Assembly (NCBI RefSeq): GCF_003702045.1 | Contig: NZ_RBTP01000056.1 | Location: 124,001-188,000 of the forward strand | DNA from: Pseudomonas viridiflava | GTDB lineage: Bacteria; Pseudomonadota; Gammaproteobacteria; Pseudomonadales; Pseudomonadaceae | Direction: 5' to 3' | DNA length: 64,000 nucleotides | Shown here: positions 43,748 through 53,070 of the stretch, piece by piece | Layout of the letters: every line of letters begins with the position of its first letter | Position numbering within the stretch: the stretch's first letter is position 1 | The notes under the pieces: model-generated | What the model saw: the letters and a program-made list of their open reading frames with translations, nothing else | What the model was told of the DNA's origin: nothing | The model's database searches: none | Translations under genes and position numbers: made by a program

Positions 43748-44236
43748 ATGGTTCGTTCGATGCTCTATGCCTCAGACCTCGGTCTGTACGCGCCTTATGT
43801 GACACAACACGCGCTGGCATTGGCCCGGACGTTCGATGCCGAACTTTACGTGATCCATGTCGTTGAACCCATGGGGCTGTTCGCCGAATCGGTGCTGCAG
43901 AGTTATCTGGGTGAGGATGCGTTGAGGGAACTTCATGACAGGGGTGTGAGTGCGTTCATGGATGCAATAGAGCAACGGATGCTCGACGGGTTTCGTGAGG
44001 AACTGGGTGATGGTCACAAAGACCTGTCTTTCATCCGCACAGTGCGGGTCGTTCAGGGAGAACCCTCCAGCGTGATTCTTGAGCAGGCGCGAAAACTGGA
44101 TGTGGATTTGCTTGTAGTGGGCAGTCACAGCCACAGGGCGAAAGAGGGCGCGTCGATTGGTCGTACGGCGGCCAGGGTTTTACAGCTTTCCGAAGTACCG
44201 GTTTACATGGTGCCCATGATGCAGAACAGAGGGTGA
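43748..44236 (+). CDS. Universal stress protein, UspA family
   Basis: The product has 162 residues. It has a single Usp domain with MLYASDL at the start, LYVIHVVEP, V-x-x-G-E-P-S-S-V-I-L, and the ATP-binding type motif LLVVGSHSH followed by GRTAARVLQLSEVPVYMVP. The final G-2x-G-9x-G signature is only partly conserved (GASIGRTAARVLQ), so ATP binding is probable rather than certain. Excellent ribosome site GGGAGG. Stands alone before cysB. Confidence 0.9.
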   Translation: MVRSMLYASDLGLYAPYVTQHALALARTFDAELYVIHVVEPMGLFAESVLQSYLGEDALRELHDRGVSAFMDAIEQRMLDGFREELGDGHKDLSFIRTVRVVQGEPSSVILEQARKLDVDLLVVGSHSHRAKEGASIGRTAARVLQLSEVPVYMVPMMQNRG

Positions 44237-44300
44237 GGGTAGAGGTGGGGTGCAACAAGGTTTAATTGGCGGTTTAAGTGAAATCGAGCGTGCCATCGCC

Positions 44301-44328
44301 TTACAAAGGTGATAAAAAGTTCTAGAAT
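44301..44328 (+). promoter_or_regulatory. Possible cysB promoter
   Basis: TAGAAT (44323-44328, 5 of 6) as -10 with a 16-base spacer to a poor -35 TTACAA (44301-44306). It would start about 70 bases before the cysB ATG. The weak -35 suits a regulated or activator-dependent promoter. Confidence 0.35.
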
Positions 44329-44402
44329 TATTCGCCTGACCATTAATCCAGTTATATACCGTCGCTGATGCCCCTAGGGTTTATCTGCTTTGAGGGATAC
44401 AT

Positions 44403-45377
44403 ATGAAGCTCCAACAACTGCGCTACATTTGGGAAGTGGCGCACCACGACCTCAACGTTTCTGCGACGGCACAGAGCCTTTACACATCACAGCCCGGTAT
44501 CAGCAAGCAGATCCGTCTGCTTGAAGACGAACTGGGCGTCGAGGTGTTTGCGCGCAGCGGCAAGCACTTGACGCGTGTCACACCGGCAGGCGAGCGCATC
44601 ATCACCACGGCAGGTGAGATTTTGCGCAAGGTCGAAAGCATCAAGCAGATCGCTCAGGAATTCTCCAACGAGAAAAAGGGCACGCTGTCGATTGCCACCA
44701 CCCACACGCAGGCACGTTACGCATTGCCGCCTGTCATCAGCAATTTCATCAAGCAATACCCGGACGTAGCGCTGCACATGCATCAGGGATCACCGACGCA
44801 AATTGCCGAAATGGCGGCTGACGGAACGGTCGATTTCGCGATCGCCACTGAAGCGCTCGAACAGTTCAGTGATCTGGTGATGATGCCGTGCTATCGCTGG
44901 AACCGCTGCGTGGTAGTGCCTCAGGGCCATCCTCTGGCCAAGGCGCCGAAGTTGACGCTGGAGTTGCTGGCTGAATACCCGATCGTGACCTACGTGTTCG
45001 GGTTTACCGGTCGTTCCAAGCTGGACGAAGCCTTCAGTCACCGGGGCCTTGAGCCAAAGGTGGTGTTCACAGCGGCGGACGCCGACGTGATCAAAACGTA
45101 CGTGCGGCTGAATCTGGGCGTTGGCATCGTGGCCCGGATGGCGGTGGATGAAGAACTGGACAGTGATCTGGTGATTCTGGATGCCAGTGATCTGTTCGAA
45201 TCAAGCGTCACCAAGATTGCCTTCCGTCGCGGCACGTTCCTGCGTGGCTTCATGTGCGACTTCATCGAGAAATTCGCCCCGCACCTGACCCGCGAAGTGA
45301 TGGCCAAAGCGATTACCTGCCACAACAAACAGGAGATGGAAGAGCTGTTCGCCAATGTCGAACTGCCCGTTCATTGA
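44403..45377 (+). CDS. cysB: CysB, LysR-type regulator of sulfur assimilation
   Basis: The product has 324 residues, the same as E. coli CysB. The N-terminal helix-turn-helix reads MKLQQLRYIWEVAHHDLNVS then TSQPGISKQIRLLEDELG, very close to CysB. The effector domain starts with SIATTHTQARYALP (the Thr pair that binds sulfate/N-acetylserine), then VTYVFGFTGRSKLD. It activates cysteine-biosynthesis genes when acetylserine is bound. Convergent with cysH. The long leader (44237-44402) is where autoregulation would occur. Confidence 0.96.
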   Translation: MKLQQLRYIWEVAHHDLNVSATAQSLYTSQPGISKQIRLLEDELGVEVFARSGKHLTRVTPAGERIITTAGEILRKVESIKQIAQEFSNEKKGTLSIATTHTQARYALPPVISNFIKQYPDVALHMHQGSPTQIAEMAADGTVDFAIATEALEQFSDLVMMPCYRWNRCVVVPQGHPLAKAPKLTLELLAEYPIVTYVFGFTGRSKLDEAFSHRGLEPKVVFTAADADVIKTYVRLNLGVGIVARMAVDEELDSDLVILDASDLFESSVTKIAFRRGTFLRGFMCDFIEKFAPHLTREVMAKAITCHNKQEMEELFANVELPVH

Positions 45378-45397
45378 TAGGACACCGTTGATACAGC

Positions 45398-45431
45398 GTC
45401 AGCGGGTGCATCACCTGATGCCCCCGCTGAC
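45398..45431. terminator. Inverted repeat between cysB and cysH
   Basis: A 16-base arm (45398-45413) pairs with 45416-45431 with one mismatch around a two-base CC. It lies between the ends of the two convergent genes and probably ends both transcripts. The flanking T-tract is poor. Confidence 0.6.
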
Positions 45432-45446
45432 CTGAGCCTCTATCAC

Positions 45447-46181
45447 CTACACCTTGGCGATCAGATTGCCCGAATGCAGGCCGCACTCTTTTTGCGTCGC
45501 TTCTTCCCACCACCAGCGACCTTCGCGCTCGTGCTGGTTGGGCAGCACGGGACGCGTGCAGGGCTCGCAGCCTATGCTGATGAAACCGCGTTCGTGCAGG
45601 CTGTTGTATGGCAGCTCCAGCATTCGGATATAACCCCAGATCTCTTCACTGCTCATCTGCGCCAGCGGGTTGAATTTGTACAACGTGCGCTCGGGCGTCG
45701 AGAAAGCGGTGTCGATTTCCATGACGGCCACCGCGCTGCGCGTGCCGGGGCTCTGATCGCGACGTTGACCGGTCGCCCAGGCCTTGACGCCGGACAACTT
45801 GCGTCTCAGTGGCTCGATCTTGCGGATCCCGCAGCACTCGCCATGACCGTCACGATAGAAGCTGAACAGCCCCTTTTCCTTGACGAAAGGCTCGAGCTTG
45901 CTTTGGTCCGGCGAGATGATCTCGATGTCGATCTTGTAGTGCTCGCGCACCTGCTCGATGAAACGGTAGGTTTCCGGGTGCAGGCGGCCGGTGTCGAGGC
46001 TGAACACCTTGACGTTCTTGTTCAGCTTCCAGGCCATGTCCACCAGCACCACGTCTTCGGCACCGCTGAAGGAAATCCACAGCTCGTCACCGAATTGTTC
46101 AAAGGCCAGTTTCAGAATGTCTTGCGCAGACTTGTTCGCATAAGTCGTCGCCAGTTGCGCGACGTCGAAGGGTTGGCTCAT
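45447..46181 (-). CDS. cysH: CysH, APS reductase with iron-sulfur cluster
   Basis: The product has 244 residues. ISFSGAEDVVLVDMAW is the sulfate-binding SGAED-type loop, SLDTGRLHPET follows, and the two Cys pairs CCGIRK and GCEPC that bind a [4Fe-4S] cluster mark it as a plant/Pseudomonas-type APS reductase rather than the cluster-free PAPS reductase of E. coli. The catalytic Cys is in ECGLHSG near the end. It reduces adenylyl sulfate to sulfite with thioredoxin. Lies next to cysB, its probable activator. Confidence 0.95.
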   Translation of the reverse strand: MSQPFDVAQLATTYANKSAQDILKLAFEQFGDELWISFSGAEDVVLVDMAWKLNKNVKVFSLDTGRLHPETYRFIEQVREHYKIDIEIISPDQSKLEPFVKEKGLFSFYRDGHGECCGIRKIEPLRRKLSGVKAWATGQRRDQSPGTRSAVAVMEIDTAFSTPERTLYKFNPLAQMSSEEIWGYIRMLELPYNSLHERGFISIGCEPCTRPVLPNQHEREGRWWWEEATQKECGLHSGNLIAKV

Positions 46182-46356
46182 CAGGCGGCTTCCTGGGCAA
46201 AAGGTTGGCGCTTAAGCGCTCGTGATGGCCGCAATGGTAACAAAATCCATCGTGGCGTGGCCGCTTCGCTAACAGATGCACTGCGTTGCGCAGGCTCTGA
46301 TCAGGGGCTAGAGTGCCGCTTCCCTTCGTTATGAAGTGTCCTTTGAGGAGCGCTCT

Positions 46357-46974
46357 GTGGAAATTGCCTGTCTTGACCTGGAAGGTGTGCTGGTCCCGGA
46401 AATCTGGATTGCTTTTGCCGAGAAAACCGGTATCGAGTCGTTGCGTGCCACCACGCGGGATATTCCCGACTACGACGTGCTGATGAAGCAGCGTCTGCGC
46501 ATTCTCGACGAACACGGCCTCAAGTTGTCCGACATTCAGGAAGTGATCGGCACCCTCACGCCGCTGGACGGCGCGGTGGAGTTCGTCAATTGGCTGCGCG
46601 AGCGGTTTCAAGTGGTGATTCTGTCGGACACGTTCTACGAGTTTTCCCAGCCGCTGATGCGTCAGCTGGGTTTTCCGACCTTGCTGTGTCATCGCCTGAT
46701 CACCGACGAAACCGACCGGGTCATCGGCTATCAGCTACGCCAGAAAGACCCCAAGCGCCAGTCGGTGCTGGCGTTCAAGAGCCTGTATTACCGCATCATC
46801 GCGGCAGGCGACTCTTACAACGACACCACGATGCTGGGTGAGGCCGACGCCGGCATTCTCTTCCATGCCCCCGATAACGTGATCCGCGAATTTCCACAGT
46901 TCCCGGCCGTGCACACGTTCGACGACCTGAAAAAGGAATTCATCAAGGCGTCGAATCGCGAGCTGAGGTTATAG
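46357..46974 (+). CDS. thrH: ThrH, phosphoserine phosphatase / homoserine phosphotransferase
   Basis: The product has 205 residues from a GTG at 46357, with GAGGAG 6 bases upstream; this matches the P. aeruginosa ThrH start. HAD-family motifs: CLDLEGVLVPE (motif I, in which the usual DxD is DLE), ILSDTFYEF (Ser of motif II), Lys region RQKDPKRQ, and AAGDSYNDTTML (motif III/IV Asp pair). It dephosphorylates phosphoserine and can transfer phosphate to homoserine. Divergent from cysH across 175 bp. Confidence 0.95.
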   Translation: MEIACLDLEGVLVPEIWIAFAEKTGIESLRATTRDIPDYDVLMKQRLRILDEHGLKLSDIQEVIGTLTPLDGAVEFVNWLRERFQVVILSDTFYEFSQPLMRQLGFPTLLCHRLITDETDRVIGYQLRQKDPKRQSVLAFKSLYYRIIAAGDSYNDTTMLGEADAGILFHAPDNVIREFPQFPAVHTFDDLKKEFIKASNRELRL

Positions 46975-47017
46975 GCCGTCATTGAGGCTGCGGCCACAGG
47001 CCGGCGTCGAGTAAAAC

Positions 47018-47599
47018 CTACAACGCCAGTTGCAAATGCCCGCCCGCCGCCTTGTGCCGCGCCTGCAGTCGGTGTTGCAGGCTCAGGTAGAAATGTTCGA
47101 GCCCTTCGTGCAGGCGCTCGGTGAGGACTTCATCCAGCGTGCCGCCTTCTTCGTTGTCGCCATAGCTGATCTGAGTATCGATGGCGAAGATCGCGTGCAG
47201 CACTTCTTGGGATTTGAGTGCCGACAGCACCGGTTTCAAGGCGTAATCCACGGCCAACATGTGAGCGATGCTGCCACCGGTTGCCAAGGGCAGTATCACT
47301 TTACCGTGCAGGGCACGCTCGGGCAGTAGGTCGAGCAGGGTTTTCAGCGCGCCGGAAAAGGAGGCTTTGTAAACGGGCGTGCCGATCAGCAGACCGTCGG
47401 CCTGCCTTACAGCTTCGACAAATTCCAGCACCTGCGGGCTGTCGAATTTCGCGAACAATAAATCTTCGGCGTTGAAGTCGCGAATGCGCAGGGTGGTGAC
47501 GTCAATACCGTGGTTCTGCAGCCAGCGGCCAGCATGAGCCAATACGACACCTGAGCGGGACTTGGGGGAGGGACTGCCTGAAAGCGACACAACGAGCAT
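47018..47599 (-). CDS. NADPH-dependent FMN reductase, SsuE/MsuE type
   Basis: The product has 193 residues. Flavodoxin-like fold: V-V-S-L-S-G-S-P-S-P-x-S-R-S-G-V at the start (FMN phosphate loop), then ADGLLIGTPVYKASFSGALKTLLDLLPE (the YKASF-SG-LK flavin contact typical of SsuE) and LPLATGGSIAHMLAVDYALKPVLSALKS. It supplies reduced FMN to two-component alkanesulfonate monooxygenases. No ssuD/msuD or transporter is adjacent, so it is an orphan copy, though it sits near the sulfur genes. The start at 47599 has AGGAA upstream; the longer frame to 47683 is rejected. Confidence 0.88.
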   Translation of the reverse strand: MLVVSLSGSPSPKSRSGVVLAHAGRWLQNHGIDVTTLRIRDFNAEDLLFAKFDSPQVLEFVEAVRQADGLLIGTPVYKASFSGALKTLLDLLPERALHGKVILPLATGGSIAHMLAVDYALKPVLSALKSQEVLHAIFAIDTQISYGDNEEGGTLDEVLTERLHEGLEHFYLSLQHRLQARHKAAGGHLQLAL

Positions 47600-47968
47600 G
47601 CGGGAATTCCTAGCGATAAGCGTAAAACGATAAAGCAGCATGTGTGCCAGCGCGCTGTGAAGTCGCTTATTCACCGGAAACACTGGGCCGGTGGCTTTTT
47701 TTCCGTGAAAGCGGCCCGTGTAATAGCTGCTGAAAAGCCGGTCAACTGTTGAACGGCTGTTGCATCAGCAACACTTTCAAGCGGGCTTGAGCCATGCGCT
47801 CGGCTCACTGGGTTCGCCATCTGTGCCATGTGTGACGCGCAGCGTCACGGGCTGCATGCCGACGCAGAGCGTCGGCACAATCAGTGTCAACACCACAAAA
47901 AACCAAACCGCAGATAAAAAAATCCCCGCAACCGAAGTGGCAGGGACAAGGTTTAGACGTCGAGTGAA
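47600..47968. other. 369-bp gene-free stretch with dispersed repeats
   Basis: It holds the leader of the flavin-reductase gene at the left and the repeat block at 47788-47877. No credible gene is seen. The end of the exopolysaccharide operon reaches 47969; the A-rich tract with AAAAAAATCCCC near 47915-47926 may be part of its terminator. Confidence 0.5.
47788..47877. repeat. Composite intergenic repeat with two small palindromes
   Basis: The 18 bases at 47788-47805 are identical to 38600-38617. They are followed by GTGACGC/GCGTCAC (47832-47838 with 47842-47848, 3-base loop) and a 9-bp hairpin (47857-47865 with 47869-47877, loop AGA). These are the short palindromes common between P. syringae genes. 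Confidence 0.7.
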
Positions 47969-49057
47969 TCAGTTGCGGAAGGCAGCACCGGTCTGTACCA
48001 CGCTGGCCGAGCCCAGGAGCTGGCTGATGAAGCGGCTCCATCGGGTGATGTTGGCCGGGCCTACGAACACCACGTCCTGAGCCTTGAGTTCGAACTGACC
48101 GGCCAGCAGATAGGCCGTGGGCTTCTTGGCGTTCAGGTGATATACGGTGGATGGCGCGTTGGCGAAGTTCTCCGCGCCGCGAATCACGTACACCGCATCG
48201 CCATCGGCACTGTCCGGACTCAGCCCGCCGGAGTTGCCCAGCGCTTCCAGAAGCGTCACGTTGGTGGTGGCAAACGAGATGACCTGCGGATTGCGTACTT
48301 CGCCCAGCACATAGATCTTGTTCTTGGAGGCGCTGTTGAGGTGCAGGTAGTCGCCATCCTTGAGGAAGACTTTGCTCAGTTGCGAGCCTTTGCGGTTAAG
48401 CGAGTCGATGTCGATCATGTAGTCACGACCATCGCGGCGCAGCGTCAGACCGGCCAGATTGGCGTCGGTCAGGTCGATGCCCGCGACGCTGATCGCCTGC
48501 ACCAGACTCAACGGAATATTGGTGATCGATTGCGGCCCCGGGGTTTTGAACGAGCCGGACAGCAGCACGCGCTGGCTGTTGTAGCGCAACACCTTCACGT
48601 CCACCTTGACCTCGGTGTACTGCGGCGCCAGGCCCATGCGCAATTGCTCACGAATCTGGCTGACCGTTTTGCCGCCTGCGCGAATTCTGCCGACGTACGG
48701 GAAAAACAGTGTGCCGTCGCTCAGCACCTCGCGGGTATTGGCATCCAGTTGGTCCTGGGAACCGGGCGCGGTCAGCTCAGGGTGTTCGAAGACCGTGACC
48801 AGCAGCGTGTCGCCAGGCCCTACGATGTATTCCGGCGTCTTGTAGCTCAGCAGTTCTGCAGGTAAAGCTTTGGTGTCCAGAGCGGTGTTCTGCTGCTGTT
48901 GCTGCAGGGTTTTGGGGCTGATATCGACCAGTAAGGCCTTGGGTTCGTCGGGGTCGGTGGTGGTGACATCCCCCGGCGTCATGTGTTGGCCGGGCGCGAA
49001 CACGCACCCCTGCAGGACCAGAGAGGAGAGCAACAGGACAGCCAGGCTTCGATTCAT
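47969..49057 (-). CDS. Wza/PslD-type polysaccharide export lipoprotein
   Basis: The product has 362 residues. The signal peptide ends in lipobox L-Q-G-C (Cys at about 18). The polysaccharide export domain starts at YIVGPGDTLLVTVFEHPEL (about 79-97), followed by G-x-x-x-F-P-Y-V-G-R-I, a SLBB domain with FLKDGDYLHL and YVLGEVRNPQ, and a second SLBB domain with VFVGPANITRW. It forms the outer-membrane channel for the capsule or exopolysaccharide. The last gene of the operon. AAGGA lies upstream of the ATG at 49057; the 58-codon upstream extension is rejected. Confidence 0.92.
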   Translation of the reverse strand: MNRSLAVLLLSSLVLQGCVFAPGQHMTPGDVTTTDPDEPKALLVDISPKTLQQQQQNTALDTKALPAELLSYKTPEYIVGPGDTLLVTVFEHPELTAPGSQDQLDANTREVLSDGTLFFPYVGRIRAGGKTVSQIREQLRMGLAPQYTEVKVDVKVLRYNSQRVLLSGSFKTPGPQSITNIPLSLVQAISVAGIDLTDANLAGLTLRRDGRDYMIDIDSLNRKGSQLSKVFLKDGDYLHLNSASKNKIYVLGEVRNPQVISFATTNVTLLEALGNSGGLSPDSADGDAVYVIRGAENFANAPSTVYHLNAKKPTAYLLAGQFELKAQDVVFVGPANITRWSRFISQLLGSASVVQTGAAFRN

Positions 49058-49220
49058 AGCAGTGTTCCTTCGTGACGGTGCGCCTTGCACCTGAATGATT
49101 TCGTTACGTCCATTTCCACTACCGGCAGCAGCACCGGTCCACGTCGTGATCGTTTTTAGCGCGCGCACATACCTCCCTCCGGGCAAAGGCTGCCGGAGCC
49201 GTCGTTTAGTCAATGGAATG

Positions 49221-50630
49221 TCAGAAGGCATTCTTGTTGAAGAAGCCCTTGAACAGCGTCAGCAGAATGATTTTGAGGTCCAGCCAGATCGACCAGTGCT
49301 CGATGTAGTCCAGGTCGAACTCGACCCGCTTGCGCATCTTGTCCAGCGTGTCGGTTTCGCCGCGCCAGCCGTTGATCTGTGCCCAGCCGGTGATGCCCGG
49401 CTTGACCTTGTGGCGCAGCATGTAGCCGCTGACCTGCTTGCGGTATTGCTCGTTATGCGCCACAGCATGGGGGCGCGGGCCGACGATGGACATGTCGCCG
49501 CGCAACACATTGAAAAACTGCGGCAGCTCATCCAGCGACGTGCGGCGCAGGAACGCACCCAGCGGCGTGATCCGTGTGTCGTTGCGGGTTGCCTGACGTA
49601 CCACATCGCCATTTTCCTGTACGTTCATGCTGCGGAATTTCCAGACCATGATCGCCCGACCGTCGAGGCCGTAACGGCGTTGGCGAAACAGCACCGGGCC
49701 AGGGGACGTCAGTTTGATGGCCAGGGCGATCAGCAGCAGCGGTACGGCAATCAACAGCAGAATCAGACTGGCTAACAGGATGTCTTCCGCCCGCTTGGCC
49801 ACGCTCCACGCGCCGTCCAGAGGGGAGTCGAAGATGCTGATGCTGGCCAGCCCGTTGATGCTTTCGCTGCGCGCATGCAACAGTTCGAACATGAAGACGT
49901 CCGGGATCAGGTACACCGAAGCGGTGGTATCGCTCAGGCCGGTGATCAACGCTCGCAGGTGGGGCTCGGCGCTGAACGCCAGGGTGATGTAGACCTTGTC
50001 GATCCTGCCCGCGCGCGCGTCCTCGACCAATTGTTCAAGGTCGCCGAGCACCGGCAGACGACGTCCGGTCAGGCCCAGGTCCATCTGTTGGGGGTGGGAA
50101 TCGTAGAAACCCAGCAAATTCAGCCCCATCCAGGGGGCGCTGGATATCGACTGGGCCAGCCGCTCGCCGACTTGCCCCGTGCCCACGATCGCCACCCGCC
50201 GGGTATTGAAGCCGTGACGACGCAGGCTGTGCAGCAGCGAACGAATCAACAGGCGATAACCGCACAGGATTGCCAGCACCAGCGAAAACCAGGTCATCTG
50301 TCCGTTATCAGGTAAGTGAGCCCGGTTGAGCAGCAGGTAGTCCACTGACAGCAGAACGATGAACGTTAGCGCCCAGTAATTGAAGACTTTGGTCAGTTCG
50401 CGCAGGATTCGCTCGCCGCGCCATGAACCGTACAGCTGGTGGTACTCGCCAACCCAGTGAAACACCAGCACAGCCAGAATAATGTGCAGCCAGGCTTCGG
50501 TGCTGTCGATCATTGCCAGGTGACGCTGCCAGTAACCGATCAGTACGATGACCGCCAGGTCCAGCAAACGGTGGGCGACCGACAGCGCTGACTGATGGGC
50601 GTGAAGAATGCCGCGAACGGAGGTGCGCAT
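49221..50630 (-). CDS. Undecaprenyl-phosphate sugar transferase (WcaJ/PslA type)
   Basis: The product has 469 residues. Four N-terminal membrane helices (about 20-125), a Rossmann-like cytoplasmic domain with VAIVGTGQVGERLAQ (about 145-160), a fifth helix (about 280-305), and the bacterial sugar transferase domain with FKFRSM-like VWKFRSMN, DELPQFFNVLRGDMSIVGPRP and KPGITGWAQINGWRG. It attaches the first sugar phosphate (usually glucose- or galactose-1-P) to the lipid carrier, starting each repeat unit. It is 12 bases after the preceding GT4. Confidence 0.93.
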   Translation of the reverse strand: MRTSVRGILHAHQSALSVAHRLLDLAVIVLIGYWQRHLAMIDSTEAWLHIILAVLVFHWVGEYHQLYGSWRGERILRELTKVFNYWALTFIVLLSVDYLLLNRAHLPDNGQMTWFSLVLAILCGYRLLIRSLLHSLRRHGFNTRRVAIVGTGQVGERLAQSISSAPWMGLNLLGFYDSHPQQMDLGLTGRRLPVLGDLEQLVEDARAGRIDKVYITLAFSAEPHLRALITGLSDTTASVYLIPDVFMFELLHARSESINGLASISIFDSPLDGAWSVAKRAEDILLASLILLLIAVPLLLIALAIKLTSPGPVLFRQRRYGLDGRAIMVWKFRSMNVQENGDVVRQATRNDTRITPLGAFLRRTSLDELPQFFNVLRGDMSIVGPRPHAVAHNEQYRKQVSGYMLRHKVKPGITGWAQINGWRGETDTLDKMRKRVEFDLDYIEHWSIWLDLKIILLTLFKGFFNKNAF

Positions 50631-50642
50631 GACAGTGCTCGC

Positions 50643-51863
50643 TCAAACGGATGTGATGGGAATGACGCGGGACGTCATTTCGCTGGCAGGGCTCTGCTGG
50701 GCCTGTGCAATCCACGGGGGCGAGGGCAGGCGTGTCACGTGTTCGGCCGCCAGACGGTGTTCGACGAACGCCCGGATTTCCTGCTCGAAACGGGCGACAG
50801 AAAATCGCTCGGCGTTGGCCCGGCAAGCCTGTGCCGTGATGCGTGCCTGCGCGACTTCGAATTCGTTGACCGCTGCGACCAGCGATTCGACGGTCTGCCG
50901 TGGGTACAGCACCCCGGTGGGTTGTGGGTGATCCAGTCCCCTGACGGTTTCCAGCACGCCGCCCTTGCCGAAGGCAATGACCGGTGTGCCACAGGCCTGG
51001 GCTTCTACCGGGCTGATGCCAAAATCTTCTTCGGCGGCGAAGATGAAGGCTTTGGCGGTGCGCATGTGTTCGATCAGCACGTTTGCCGGCTGAAACCCCA
51101 TCAGCGTGATGTTCGGTGCCCGGCTGGCGATGGTCTGGGCCTTGGTCAGATCGGGCCCGTCGCCGATCATGATCAGGTGCTTGTCCGGCATGGCGGCGAA
51201 GGCTTCGACAATCATCGGCATGCGCTTGTAGGGCACCATGCGCGAGGCCGTGAAATAGAAGTCCTTGCGTGCGCCGTGAGCGGTGAATCGAAGCGTATCG
51301 ACAGGCGGGTAGATGACGGTCGACTCGCGTCGATAGGCCTTGCAGATGCGTGCGCCGATGAACCTGGAGTTGGCGATGAACGCGTCCACGCCTGCTGCGG
51401 TGCGCTGGTCCCATAGGCGGATGTAATGCAGGATCAATCGCGCCAGTTTGCCTTTGACGCCCGTGCTCAGGCCCGCTTCGCGCAGGTACTGATGTTGCAG
51501 ATCCCAGGCATAGCGGATCGGCGAATGCACATAACTGATGTGCAACTGATCGGGACCGGTAAGCACGCCTTTGGCGACCGCATGACTGCTGCTGATGATC
51601 AGGTCGTAACCGGACAGGTCCAGTTGTTCGATGGCCAGCGGCATCAACGGCAGGTAGCGCTGATAGCGTTTTCGAGCGTTGGGCAGGTTCTGGATAAAGG
51701 TGGTCGTGGCCACTTTGCCCTGCAAGTGAGCGCGGTCCTCATCGCTCAGGAAATCGATCACGGCAAACAGGTCGGCCTCGGGCCAGATGTTGATCAGTGA
51801 AGCCAGCACACGCTCGGCACCGGCATAGGTCACTAGCCAGTCGTGGACGATCGCAATTCTCAT
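50643..51863 (-). CDS. Glycosyltransferase family 4
   Basis: The product has 406 residues. It has a GT-B fold: N-terminal IVHDWL and G-A-E-R-V, a central linker, and C-terminal FYFTASRMVPYKRMPMIVEAF, IGDGP and the retaining E-x7-E motif region AAEEDFGISPVEAQACGTPVIA. Similar to mannosyl/rhamnosyl transferases (WbaZ-like) of exopolysaccharide loci. Adds one sugar to the lipid-linked repeat unit in the cytoplasm; donor unknown. The C-terminal 25 residues form a disordered tail. Confidence 0.88.
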   Translation of the reverse strand: MRIAIVHDWLVTYAGAERVLASLINIWPEADLFAVIDFLSDEDRAHLQGKVATTTFIQNLPNARKRYQRYLPLMPLAIEQLDLSGYDLIISSSHAVAKGVLTGPDQLHISYVHSPIRYAWDLQHQYLREAGLSTGVKGKLARLILHYIRLWDQRTAAGVDAFIANSRFIGARICKAYRRESTVIYPPVDTLRFTAHGARKDFYFTASRMVPYKRMPMIVEAFAAMPDKHLIMIGDGPDLTKAQTIASRAPNITLMGFQPANVLIEHMRTAKAFIFAAEEDFGISPVEAQACGTPVIAFGKGGVLETVRGLDHPQPTGVLYPRQTVESLVAAVNEFEVAQARITAQACRANAERFSVARFEQEIRAFVEHRLAAEHVTRLPSPPWIAQAQQSPASEMTSRVIPITSV

Positions 51864-51936
51864 GGAGATTCCTTGCTGTATTCGCTCGCTCTACTGCAGG
51901 CGCGACAGGACGCGTCTTGACGTTGCTGTTGTTGAT

Positions 51937-53061
51937 TCAGGGTTTGCTTGAAGACGATTCGGGGCTGATGCGTTGTTTGCCAGGCAGGGCGGGTTCGGGT
52001 TCCAGCAACGCATCGATGCGCTGGGAAAGACGCTGTGCGGAGAGCTCCCAGGAAAAACGCTTCACGTTGTTCAGTCCATGCAGCCGCAAGGCATCGCGCA
52101 GCGGGGCATCGACCAGAACCCGGTGCATGGCTGCGGCCATATGGCTGACGTCCAGCGGATCGAAGTACAACGCGCTGGCTTGCAGCACCTCTGGAATCGA
52201 CGCCGCGTTTGCCGCCACCACCGGACAGCCACAGGCCTGTGCCTCCAGAGGCGGGATGCCAAACCCTTCGTAGAGCGAAGGGAACACAAAAGCCGTTGCG
52301 CCTTGATATTGCTCGATCAGTTCGGCATCACTTAGCCGTCCCAGAAAACGAATCCGCGGATCGCGGCAGGCCAGCCGTTGCAGGTTAGGGTCGGCGAAGA
52401 TGCCCGTGGTTGCGCCGACAATATGCAATTGCAGATCGGTATGATCACGCAGGCTGAGAAACGCCTGAATCATGCGGTTGAAGTTTTTGTGTGCTGCGGG
52501 TGATGACACGGCCAGCAGGTATCTTGGACCGCCTGTGTGAAGAACGCGGGGCCGGAAGCTGTCGTTCACGGCAGCGGGAACGATCAGCACTTTGTTCTCG
52601 GGGAAACCGTAGAACTGCGAGATCTCGCCTCTGGAAAAACTGCTGCTGGTGACCAGCGTCCTGACGCGCGACAGCAGGATCGGGGTGATGGTCCGATAGG
52701 CCAGGCGGAACAGGCGGGTGTAACTCTGTGGGAAGCGCACGTAGTTGATGTCGTGGTGGGTCGCGATCTGATTGCGGTAGAACATCGGACCGGTGCTGCT
52801 GATCGAGATCAGCAGTGGATTTTTCTGACGCCGCAGATAGAGCGGCAAGTCGATCTGTTCCCAGAGATGACCTTTGTTTTGACCGATGCACTGTACGTTC
52901 AGCGCCTTGGCGCTCTCATGCAGTCTGATACCGTGGGGGGCAACGAACATCAGGTCGTTGCGCAGTTTTCTCAGCGCCGTGCAGATCTGCTCGGCATAGC
53001 GCTGCACACCACTGACGTCCTGGGTGAGAAAACGTGAATTGATAACGATCATCTCAAGCAT
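51937..53061 (-). CDS. Glycosyltransferase family 4
   Basis: The product has 374 residues. GT-B fold with NSRFLTQDVSGVQRYAEQI near the start, YLLAVSSPAAHKNFNRMIQAF at the nucleotide site, and F-V-F-P-S-L-Y-E-G-F-G-I-P-P-L-E-A-Q-A-C-G-C-P, where the second half contains the E-x7-E pair. Typical of mannosyltransferases in exopolysaccharide clusters. The start could also be the Met three codons in (53052). It has a short disordered C-terminus and a 73-base gap before the next GT4. Confidence 0.88.
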   Translation of the reverse strand: MLEMIVINSRFLTQDVSGVQRYAEQICTALRKLRNDLMFVAPHGIRLHESAKALNVQCIGQNKGHLWEQIDLPLYLRRQKNPLLISISSTGPMFYRNQIATHHDINYVRFPQSYTRLFRLAYRTITPILLSRVRTLVTSSSFSRGEISQFYGFPENKVLIVPAAVNDSFRPRVLHTGGPRYLLAVSSPAAHKNFNRMIQAFLSLRDHTDLQLHIVGATTGIFADPNLQRLACRDPRIRFLGRLSDAELIEQYQGATAFVFPSLYEGFGIPPLEAQACGCPVVAANAASIPEVLQASALYFDPLDVSHMAAAMHRVLVDAPLRDALRLHGLNNVKRFSWELSAQRLSQRIDALLEPEPALPGKQRISPESSSSKP

Positions 53062-53070
53062 CCTGCAAGT

